From assembly GCA_958496175.1 (NCBI GenBank), contig OY292276.1, positions 33,562,449-33,626,448 on the forward strand: a DNA stretch of 64,000 nucleotides, given 5' to 3'. Position numbers and translations under genes: made by a program. Under the pieces are notes generated by a model. The model ran no database searches and had not been told where the DNA came from. It worked only from the letters and a program-made list of their open reading frames with translations. Below, piece by piece: positions 22,992 to 32,944 of this stretch. Within the stretch, counting starts at the first letter, position 1, and each line of letters begins with the position of its first letter. Source of the DNA: Sisyra terminalis. Taxonomy: Eukaryota > Arthropoda > Insecta > Neuroptera > Sisyridae.

Positions 22992-23379
22992 AACAACGAA
23001 CTACTTTCGTCGCTAATATCGTTAAAAACAACTGTCAACTATCATCGTCAACCACAATCAGTGAAATTAATCACATCATTTGGTGGACAACATCTCAGGG
23101 CACGCTGATCTTCATCGAAATCACGCCACCAACCTTATCAACCTGCCTTATCGCAGCAATACAACGTTCGCAACCTGGTCAAGCAGATCAGTCAGCAGGT
23201 CATCAAAGCAAACCAACGGGCATCTAACTTGTCAGGGGGTGCAGCATCATCGTCGAAAACCTAAGTTATTGAACTACCTATCACTTCTTATCTTATTCGT
23301 ATCGTTTCTATCGCTCGCAAAGTACCAAAAATTCTCACAATGGAGATTAAAATTAAAAAATTAACGTGCAAATGCAAAG

Positions 23380-25835
23380 TAATCTCTAACATCGTATGAG
23401 AAACTCTTACGAAATTTTGATCCCACTAAAGATTTTCCTGTTCTCGAAAAACGGTACAAAGAGATTAAGGAAATTCGCGAATCATTCAATCATGCTATGT
23501 CAGAATTAGAGGTATTAATTGAAGACATGGAAGAGTGTGAAAACAAAGACAAATATTATGATACATACACAACGGCTGAAAATCTTTTATCAACCCGTTA
23601 ACCACAATCATCGAGGTCTCAACACGCGCAATTACATAATAACACGCCTGAACACGTCGTTCAATCAGTATACAACTTGAATAATCAATCGTCGTTTCCA
23701 AAAATCAATTTACCGACATTTGACGGTTTATATGAAGCATGGCTAGGCTTCTGTGACTTATTCACATCACTAGTCCATACAGAATTGAGAATTCCGACAA
23801 TCCACAAATTATTCTATTTGAAGGGTTGCTTAATCGGTGAAGCCGCAGAAGTCATAGATTCATTGCAATCATCCGTGGAGAGTTATGAAGAGGCTTGGAC
23901 ACTATTAAAAGAACGGTATGACAACAAAACGGTTATTCGCGAAGCTCATATCACATCCTTATTAAATATTCCTTCACTTTCCAAAAAATACTCTGTTTGC
24001 TCTCTGCTTAACGATGTACAAAAACATCTTCGCGCTCTCAAGGTCAGGAACGAGCCGGTCGATACGTGGGATTCTATTTTAATCGTTATCATTCGAAACA
24101 AATTTAATGAACTTATTCGTGAAAATGGGACGAGTCAAGTAACGACACGCCAAACCCTACAATGACTCAAATGATTTCATTCTTAACATCGCGAACTCAA
24201 CTCGAAAATAAAAATCAATCATCTTCGTCTAAATTCACGTTGACCGAAAGAAAAAATAATTCTTGTGCAACCCCTCGTTTTCGACAAGCATTCGCAACAT
24301 CCACAGCCACATCAACTTCCTCATGTGTTATGTGCAACGGCAATCATTCTATACGATCATGTAAAAAATTTGAATCCATGTCTCCGCTCCTTCGTTATGA
24401 ACACGCGAAAAAATCGGGTTGGTGCATTAATTGTTTACGCACCGATCATCGTTTCTCTCAATGCTCCTCGGGAAATTGTCAAATACGCCACCGAAGGCAT
24501 AATACACTCACCCATTTTTAAAGAAAAAACGAACCAAAAAGCAATACAAACATCTCAAGTCCCAGTAGTCAACAATCGCAATCGATGGCTAGCGTTAATT
24601 TGCATGCACAACTCTCTTCGGAAGCCTTATTAGCCACCGCGGTTGTGGAAATAATAAACAAGCACGGTATATAAAAATCTTGTCGTATTTTCTTAGATTC
24701 GTCACGGGTGTTGATAGAATGTCAACTAACATTAGGCATTCAACAATCGTCACTATTAAATCGAAATTTAACAATTATCAGAAATAAATAACGCTAGCTT
24801 AGAAGTACCTAAAAACATTAGATTAGCTGATCCAAAGTTTTTCAAACCCTCAAATATCGACGCATTAATTGGCGTACAATTATTTTACAAACTGCTCTGC
24901 ATTGGCCACTCTCAAAAATCACCCCAACGCGATGTTGCAAAAAACACAACTAGGCTGGATCATTGCTGGTGAAATTAAGACGCCTCCAAAATCAAATCAA
25001 TTGCATTGTCACCTCACTGTTCACTCAACCGAAGATAGTAATCTCACTAAATTTTGGGAAATTGAGGAAATTCCCACACCCAAGATATTCTCAATGGAAG
25101 AACAAGCCTGTAAAAACATTTTAAACAAAACACTCATAGATCAATTGACGGTCGATATATAGTCAAATTACCTTTTAAAGCCAACATTAATAAACTTGGT
25201 CAGTCATTCGTTAGCATTGAAACGTTTTCTTTCGTTAGAATCTCGTCTTAATAAAGACAACCATTTACAAAACAATTATTCACAGTTCATAAATGAATAT
25301 CTAGAAATGAATCACATGTCGCCTTGCCAAGATGATCACGGTACTGTCAGGTTTTATCTTCCGCACCACGCAGTAATAAAAAAATGACAGCATTACCACA
25401 AAGATTCGCGTAGTATTCGATGGCTCGGCCAAAACTTCTAGCAGACTATCGCTAAATGACACACTGATGGTTGGACCAAAAATTCAAGAAGATCTATTTA
25501 CAATTCTCATTCGTTTTCGTTGTCATCGATATGTCCTCACAGTCGATATAGAGAAAATGTACCGACAAATTCGCGTACACAAAGATGATCTCCGTTACAA
25601 AAAATTATTTATCGCGATAACCCTTCTCAGCCGATTAAACAATACACTCTAGACACGGTCACTTACGGAACATCTTGCGCTACTTATTTAGCAGTTCGAA
25701 CACTTCAGCAATTAGCGGATGATGGATGAAGGGGTCCATCACCCATTGGCCGCGACGGTTCTAAAACACGATTTTTACGTTGACGACTTGTTAACTGGCA
25801 CCAACACACTTTAAGACGCGGAATTTCTCCGCGAT
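23380..25835 (+). pseudogene. BEL/Pao gag-protease-RT, truncated
   Basis: Gag: a coiled segment (about 23420-23590), then the conserved LPTFDGLYEAW block and FYLKGCLIGEAAEVI (23700-24160), followed by zinc-knuckle motifs CVMCNGNHSIRSC and CINCLRTDHRFSQC (24330-24475). Protease remnants (24680-24870) include CRIFLDSSRV and IRLADPKFF. RT is present at 25467-25650 (GPKIQEDLFTILIRFRCHRY, DIEKMYRQIRVH) and the catalytic region (FYVDDLLTGT) near 25770. The frame is broken many times. RNase H, integrase and the 3' LTR are absent; sequence stops near an AT microsatellite. Confidence 0.92.
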
Positions 25836-25932
25836 GAATAAATAATAATTATTTATAAATATAATAACTTGTATAAGAGTAAGTTACATGCGGAGCGTAG
25901 TTCCTTTGCAATAACTATTTTGTTAAATAATA

Positions 25933-25933
25933 G

Positions 25934-26014
<81 letters not shown>
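25933..26014. repeat. (AT)n microsatellite
   Basis: About 70 bases of uninterrupted AT dinucleotides (25943-26013) with short impure ends, at the junction between the Pao fragment and the gypsy gag fragment. Confidence 0.97.
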
Positions 26015-26018
<4 letters not shown>

Positions 26019-26199
26019 AAATATTTTGACCCATATGCATTGAAGAAAAGAGCTAATAAAATAAGAACATTTTTACAATTCACTGTAAAAACCTCTTCAA
26101 ATTGGTAACCCCGACTAAATTCGAAAAACGCAACCTTCAACCAACAGCCAACTAGCTATAACTAGGAGATTCTAACAGGAATCGTCAACTAGGCGGTAT

Positions 26200-27010
26200 C
26201 ACCTTTAAATGCCTCGTCAACGAACAGAAATGACGGAAACCACGGACGTTAACGTTAATCACATGGCAATGCGTACTATTCCCTTTTGGCCAGAGCGACC
26301 AGCTCTTTGATTCACCAATGAAGGCTCAATTTGCGTTGGCTGGAATCACATCAGAAAAAATTAAATATTTTCATACGGTGGCTCAACTAGGCAACCGCCA
26401 CATCGTGGAAGTTAAGGATATCGTACCTAATCCTCCCGAAGAAGATTGAATTAATTCGACGATTGTCAGCCCCAGAGGAACAACCACTTCAACGACTCCT
26501 GGAAGACGAAGAGATGGGCGACCGAAAACCATCCCAGTTTCTTCAAAGTCTGGAAACTATGGTAGGAGCCACGGTGCCGTAAAGCTGTCTCTGAGTTTTA
26601 TGGATTGGGCGTCTTCCGATCAACATTCAGGGTATATTGGCGTCACATGATACTATTGGCCTGGACAACCTGGCCAAACTCGCTGACAAAGTGAACGAGG
26701 TAATAGCCCAACCACGGGTAGCAACCATATCAACAATCCATAGAAATATTGTAAATATATAATTGTAACTATAACTCGGGAAACGCGTTAGACAGCGTAT
26801 AATGATGACCAACATTTGCTGTGCCACCTCCCGTCACCTTAACGTCATGGACTCAAATACGGATGTTCAGTTTCTGGTGGGCACCGGTTTCGACCCACTA
26901 TCTCGCGTTCAAGGACAGCCAATACGCGACAAATACGAACTACATGCTCCAAATTAGTCTACTATCGCTATTCATGTTATAGATCGACGTGCCTTTTTCG
27001 TAACATGTTC
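26200..27010 (+). pseudogene. Ty3/gypsy gag and protease fragment
   Basis: Across several frames: FWPERP (about 26286), AQFALAGITSEKIKYFHTVA (26305-26375), IRRLSAPEEQPLQRLLEDEE (about 26455), MGDRKPSQF, GRLPINIQGILASHD (about 26605), LAKLADKVNEVI. This is the gypsy/mdg3-type gag capsid. A protease piece follows (about 26840): VQFLVGTGFDPLSR, where the DTG active triad now reads GTG. RT is not seen downstream, so the element is truncated. Confidence 0.85.
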
Positions 27011-27840
27011 AGATAACTTTTTTGCACTTTAGACATTGACATTAGACATGGTATTTTTACTTTACCAATAATTTACGCGTAAAATATTAAAAAGAAAAAA
27101 TAAATGAATTCAATTGTAACACTGCGTTTAATAAATTTACATAGTCCTTGGTCATATTATTAGACGCACTTAAGTTTTTATACAAAATGTACATATTCTA
27201 CTAAATCAAATTTAAAATTGTTTACTTTTTATATTGTACAAATTTGTATTGATTTTTAAGAAATGTATTTTCTGGATAAGGGTAAAACCTTGTTTATTAT
27301 CCGTATTACCCTATTCTAGGATAATAGCCTTGATTTGAAACCCATAGAAAATATGTGAAAGTCGCTGAAGATAAAAGTAGCTTAAGAAGTGGTCACAACA
27401 GAAAAATAGCCTATAGAAAAATATTCACGTATGGAATCAGCATCCACAAATACAGCAGACTGTATCGTCCTTCATAGATAGCATACTATGCAGAATGGCA
27501 ACTTAAATATCAGTAAACGGGCTTCAATGAAATATTAAACAAGTCAGTTCGCCATAGTTCAGAAGATGTTTGATTAATTAGAAGGTAACCATTAATTTTT
27601 TAGTAAATATGATTTTTGGCCACGCTAGTTGATAATACAGGAAAGTTAATCCCAATCAAAAATATAGACCCAAAATAAAATAGCTCTTAATTCAGGTTTT
27701 ATACAAAACCTATAGCGCGCGCGTCTGTTAATATGACCAGGGAGTGTACAACCAGTTTGTGCAAACAGTCTCCGCCAGAATTTTATCAAATCAACATGTT
27801 GAGTGAAAGTGAATATTATCGCGTGATAGTTGCTATGACC
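27011..27840. other. No gene seen
   Basis: AT-rich sequence between a gypsy fragment and a Harbinger fragment. A GCGCGCG patch (27715-27722) is the only local oddity. Confidence 0.4.
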
Positions 27841-27849
27841 GCAAGTACA

Positions 27850-28065
27850 AAAAAAAAGAAAAGAAAAAGGGTTCTTAGAAAGGTAGAAAATGGGCTAAAC
27901 AGTGGTTTATTGATAGAGAGAAGTACATCTATGAAAAATTACTCAATAGACTGAGTAACTGAAACCAAATGATTTCCGAAACTTTTTACGAATGGATGTA
28001 GAATTATTTGATGAACTCCTCGCTTTGGTTACTCCTGAAATTGGAAAAATATTGCGCATTGTTGC
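27850..28065 (+). pseudogene. PIF/Harbinger transposase N-terminal fragment
   Basis: Read through two frames: GRKWAKQWFIDREKYIYEKL, then FRNFLRMDVELFDELLALV and TPEIGK. This matches the start of Harbinger-type transposases (WVRPW, FRxxLRM, FxxLL). The DDE part is missing; sequence changes to an inverted-repeat element soon after. Confidence 0.7.
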
Positions 28066-28499
28066 CAACAGACGACATTATTTACCCGTTTGCGCAATAT
28101 ATTTTCAAGATTTTGAAAATCACATTTACCCAACCTTTCAATATCGCCCGCACACGATCAATTTTATTGCACAAACCAAAATATTGTATAATATTGACCG
28201 TGTATGGACCCGCTTTACATGACAGTCGCTGACTAGTAAATTCCTCACACGAAAATTGCTCATAAAAAGTTGCGCACTAGCGTTGTTACTCACATAAACA
28301 TTTGCTCACAGAGAAAATTCCTAACACAGAAATTAACGCACAATTACATATCCTCCCATATAAATTTGCCCACAGGAAAAAATATTTTATTTTTTAATTA
28401 CCTGATTGTTATTTATTGTAAGTATTGTAATACGTTTGTACGATCCGCAACTGTTTTACGAATAATAATTGCACGAAGCAAGAACGACAATATTTATGA

Positions 28500-29550
28500 A
28501 TAATAACAAAATTTATTTAGCAACATAGGGGAATCTGGGGCGAAACGGGGTACCTAAGCATTAATTACAATTTACGAGAGGTTTAAGGAAACAATCTCAT
28601 TGTTTTGTAAAAAATCCGATGAGGGTTCATTACAAAGTATAGAATTCAAGCCGAATTGATGCTGTTTGAGGGTTACTGGCATTTACTTGGAAATCTCTCG
28701 ATAATTTTTCGAAATTTTGATTTAGTACACATGTACCGCTAGATTTCTGAAGAGAATTTCGTTATATTTTTTTCGCTAAGTAATCGTTTTGACGTTGGGT
28801 TTCCTTCCGTAGTTCCGAAACCTTTCGGAAAAGAGCTTCTGCAGAAACCTGAAATGCACCCTGCAAATCTGTGCGAAGAAGAGATAGATTTTTCTAGATT
28901 TTGGATTATTTTAGATTCTATGGTGTCCGATTCGTTTTTTGGAGTCTTCAAACAAGAATTATTTGGAGGGATTTTGGAAGATTTTTTGTTGGGGACAAAG
29001 CCCTTGGAGGCGATCTTTGCAACAAAGATCCACCCGTAAAATTTCCCATTTTAGATCGAGTAATCCTTTGAGACAGTTCTTCTTTGTCACTTATATTGAT
29101 TGAATTGATGCAATTAAAAAGAATAAAAACAAAATTATTGGGAATTCTGCAAGGAAAACAACTAAAAATAAATAATGCACTTGTCTAAGGCGACGTGCTA
29201 GAAAATGAAAACAAAATAAAAGACGATAAGAAAAAAGAGAAAAAAATAAAGGTTGATTCCAAACCCAAAATTTTTGAACACTTGCTCAGAATTATACACT
29301 TATTTTAAAAATAACGTAAAAAAAGAAAAATAATTTTGAACAAATCAAAATTGAAACACACACAAAAATAAAAATATTCCTCAATGAACAAGAGTGAATT
29401 TGAGAAAAAAAAATTACGTAACAAGAACAATTATCTATAAACAATTTCGAAAATAATCTCCTTTATTCTCAAATTTCTCATCATAATTCGAGAAAAACTA
29501 ATTAAAAAACCGTGATTTCAATAAAATTTAGAAATCGTAATGTTTTACGT
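28500..29550. other. A-rich interior, no gene seen
   Basis: Overlapping open frames near 28739-29039 on both strands have no recognisable features. Long A-rich runs from 29100 to 29500. Confidence 0.4.
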
Positions 29551-29955
29551 CGGGTGCCATGTAACGAACCACCCACGGGTTGATTTTCTCTTTACTCAGG
29601 GTCAACACGTGGTGTCGTCCAAGGAAAAACAATCCCTTTAAATTTAGAGGGAATAAAGCAAACAAAAAAAAAAAGAAAATCTAAATTAACCTGAATTAGA
29701 GAAAAAGTAAACACAAAACCAAGATATGGTTAAAATTCTAAATTATTAACAGACCAATGTTAACAATCAGATCAAGTAAAGTGGGCAACAGTGGGAAAAA
29801 AAAGATTCCTTACTTCTCTATTAAGTGCGTAAAATCAAGAGAGACCTATTACCAAAATTGCTCGATCTGTCCACAAAATTCGGTCTCCCCCACTCGACTG
29901 CAAGCGTCGTCATCATCAAATCGGTAGCAACTGCAATTACCTGAATGCGTTGTCA
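29550..29955 (-). repeat. Possible LTR with tRNA-Lys-type primer site (minus strand)
   Basis: On the minus strand, an LTR-like end ...GTTACA is followed at once by TGGCACCCGAC, close to the TGGCGCCCGA primer site used by many LTR elements. The upstream part (higher coordinates) would be the LTR. Its far boundary near 29950 is a guess, and no coding part survives. Confidence 0.35.
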
Positions 29956-30556
29956 CATATTATATCCACATATTTTAGATTGACTGATGCCATATTTTCG
30001 CCGAAATAGCTTTTTGCTTCAAATTGCGCAAAAAAAAAAATTCAAACATCAAATTCCTTTATTTTTCGCCCCACATACATAACCCTCCTGATCGTACAAT
30101 TTGTTTAGCTCAACTGCCCTCCCGTATTCCTACATCCCAATATATACCTTTCCCCCCCAAGCCTACTAGAAATTTACAAACAAAATAAAAACGTAATTTA
30201 TTTTCCATTTAGGTTTTATTCTAGTATAATATGGTGATTAAATATTGTATGCCTACTATAATACATTGTATATATTAGCGGGCGTTATACGGATGTTTTA
30301 AATCATAATTCCCGTGGTCAAGGGCAACCTATTAGAAATGCATTGGAAATTTGAAGACATTATGAAAAATAATGCCCTCAAATTTATATTTTGCTAAGAA
30401 GGCTTGACTCCAATGTGAAATTCTATTTCAAATTTCCATGGAAATTTGAACTTCGTATTATTTACAGATTTTAATACATTTTTCAAATTTAGAATTGCGA
30501 AAAAAAAAAATTTTTCTTACGAATTAAATAAAAAATAAGTTTTTATCCACCTCAGG

Positions 30557-30636
30557 CGTTATTAGGTGATAATGCCCATCAAGCAACATACATCCCTCGG
30601 GCTGCATTATCTCCGGGCATTATCACCTTGATAACG
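30557..30636. repeat. Hairpin: ~20-bp inverted repeat
   Basis: CGTTATTAGGTGATAATGCC (30557-30576) is repeated inverted at 30615-30636 with a ~38-base loop that also contains CTGCATTATCTCCGGGCATTA-like sequence. It is probably a MITE end or foldback. Confidence 0.65.
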
Positions 30637-31811
30637 CTCTTGGTACATAAATAACTATAAAAACCACAGCTAACAATAAATTATTGTTTCATTATTTTAT
30701 TTTAATTTTCCGATACACTTTTTGCATGTGATTCGATTTGACGTTGGTTATTGAATGAAACATGATTTCAAAAAACAAGACTTTCTTCAAACTGTCAAAC
30801 AATGAATTCGTTAGTTGATAAATTGACAATAATGGTTCTAATTCTAATAATTATTGACGAATTTCGACGACAATCAAAATTAAACAAATATATGACATGA
30901 TTCGTGAAATGAGATTTTCCCGCGAATTTAAATAATGACTTTTGATTATAACATAATATTTATATGAATCTGAACACTAATAAAAAATCAATTTTTAATC
31001 AATAAAATAATCAATTTTTCATGTGATAATATATCATGCTACGTTAATTTTTGAGTGAGGATTTTTTTCTGTGGGCAATTTTTAATGGGCAAATTTCGTG
31101 TGAAGAATTTTCTAGTGGGCAAGTGTCTGGCCACCCCACAAAATATGCTAAGGACAGCTAATGACAATCAAAAGGACTCAACTTAAAATAACAAATGATA
31201 TCTACGATGTTGCGAAACTTGGACAACACGAGGGTAAGATCACCAATATGTGGAATAAAGTGAAAACAGCCTCCTAAGCTTGGTGGAAAGGTAGAAAACA
31301 ACGACCGACTTTTTTCCAAGAATTCCAACTGATCCAAGTGCTGGAGGAATCAATAACATTAACATCACACTTATATTTATTAACCGAAAAATTCATTGTC
31401 AAATCCATTTTGTTCTTTACTGAATTTCAAATAAAGCTAAATTATTAAAAATGTTTAATTGTTCATACAATTTTAATAACCAAAATCTGGCAACATGTAT
31501 TTTGTTTTAATTCAATTCAATTTCGTCGGAATTACACTTCCAAGTGGCGTGCTTCTTTTTCAAATCAAACGTTTGTTTTATAAACTGGCTTCGGATGCTA
31601 TTGGTCGCTTTGCGCACTGTGACCATAAAAATCCATTACAATAGCCAGATATTTCATACTAGCATAAGTTAATGTTGCAGGGTCTTCAAAAGTCACTAGA
31701 CTATGTTGGCAACATGAATTTTTGACATACATAACTGACGTATATTTTTTTCTTTTGAATGTAAATAGGACAAGTCTGGTTAGAATTATATTAAAATATA
31801 ATTTCATTAAT

Positions 31812-32651
31812 ATGGAAGGTGCACCATTAAATAAAGTGAATACAATAAAACAAAAATAAAATAATATATAATAAACGTTAATAAAATATTTTTAGGCACA
31901 CCAAGAATATCGATTTGCTGAAAAACACTTGCGATATAAAAGATTTGATGAAGCGATTCATTGTCACTTAAATGCAGCTGCTCATATTTTAGATGCAATG
32001 AAATTGACCTCGTCACCAAAAGCTCTGGAATCCTTGAAGTGTCAATATGAATATCACGTCAAACAGCATGAAGCATTACGAACGAAAAAAATTGAGTTTG
32101 AAAATTACAAAAAACTTATTGAAAATAAACGTAACGGTGGAATAGATTCACAAAAACAATCTAAAACTATACAAATGGTTTTCAAAACTATGAACGAAGC
32201 TGATTCGTTGTTAGACATGTTGACCTTAAAAGAAGAAACTGTAGAAATCAACGATAAAGAACAGGATGAATGTGATTCAGCCCCAAAAGAAGTGGTTTCT
32301 CTCGGTAGCAAAAAACCAAAAGATGATCGAACTGTTATTGAAGAACTACGTACGGTCAACCAACAGTTACATGAGCTTATTTTACAATTGGTTACTCAAC
32401 TAGAAATAAGTAATAAAGAAATTGATGTTTTGCGGGAGAAAGTTAAAGTATATGAAGAAGAACGTACTAAATATCAACAACAATCTAATGACGAAACTGA
32501 CAAAAATAAACAAAACAGTTTACAGATTACTGATTCATCAGGTGGTACATCACCGTTTGTGTTCTCACCTTGCAGTGATTTTGGACCTGAAATCATTGTT
32601 CCCGAAACAAGCATAGACTTAACTGAAAATTCGACAAATAAGCCAACGTAA
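31812..32651 (+). CDS. NRBF2: NRBF2/Atg38-like autophagy factor (two exons)
   Basis: Exon 1 is 31812-31835 (MEGAPLNK), the intron 31836-31895 (GTGAAT...TTTTTAG), exon 2 31896-32651; 259 residues in total. The N-terminal ~80 residues form a MIT-like three-helix domain (AHQEYRFAEKHLRYKRFDEA, then HCHLNAAAHILDAMKLT), the hallmark of NRBF2. A coiled coil follows in the second half (EELRTVNQQLHELILQL and onwards), and a Ser/Thr-rich acidic tail ends the protein. NRBF2, the animal counterpart of yeast Atg38, is a subunit of the ATG14-containing VPS34 PI3-kinase complex and promotes autophagosome initiation. Without the tiny first exon the protein would start at an internal Met (31929) and lose helix 1, so the two-exon model is preferred. 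No defects seen. Confidence 0.85.
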
Positions 32652-32766
32652 TGGTTAATTTTATAAACATTTTTTTTTTCTTTTCAAAAATGATTGTATG
32701 ATTAATTTTATTAACTTACATTGCTATTTTTGGATGTCAACAATTTTAAACTTAATTATTAAATTC

Positions 32767-32772
32767 AATAAA
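32767..32772 (+). terminator. Poly(A) signal of NRBF2
   Basis: AATAAA 115 bases after the NRBF2 stop codon. Confidence 0.65.
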
Positions 32773-32847
32773 TAAGATACATTGTAGAAAAATATTTAGA
32801 GCAAAAATAATTGATTTATTCCTTAGATTTGCTATTTCAAAAATCTA

Positions 32848-32853
32848 TTTTAT
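32848..32853 (-). terminator. Poly(A) signal of TMEM127-like gene
   Basis: AATAAA on the minus strand about 90 bases after the stop at 32945. The two convergent genes' signals are only ~75 bp apart, so their 3' ends nearly meet. Confidence 0.6.
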
Positions 32854-32944
32854 TACGAATTTAATTCGACTAGTCTGCTCCTTCGTTATAAGTAAATTTC
32901 TTAAGTTTCATATTTTATGTACATATGGCGTCAATAAACACATT

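Larger units (their letters stand above)
28223..31131. mobile_element. Element bounded by ~55-bp inverted repeats, class unknown
   Basis: The left end (28223-28277: CAGTCGCTGACTAGTAAATT, then CCTCACACGAAAATTGC) is matched in inverse orientation by 31074-31131. Inside the left end, degenerate motifs like TTGCCCACA recur every 20-30 bp. No coding sequence explains the interior. An LTR-like piece (29560-29955) appears nested in it. A foldback-type or large MITE-like DNA transposon is the simplest reading. Confidence 0.6.

Noticed and set aside
25853..26140. ORF with a long Tyr-Ile repeat as a membrane protein
   Set aside because: It is only the translation of the AT microsatellite.
28739..29039. 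Overlapping ORFs on both strands as genes
   Set aside because: No motifs, no splice context, unusual composition; probably chance open frames.
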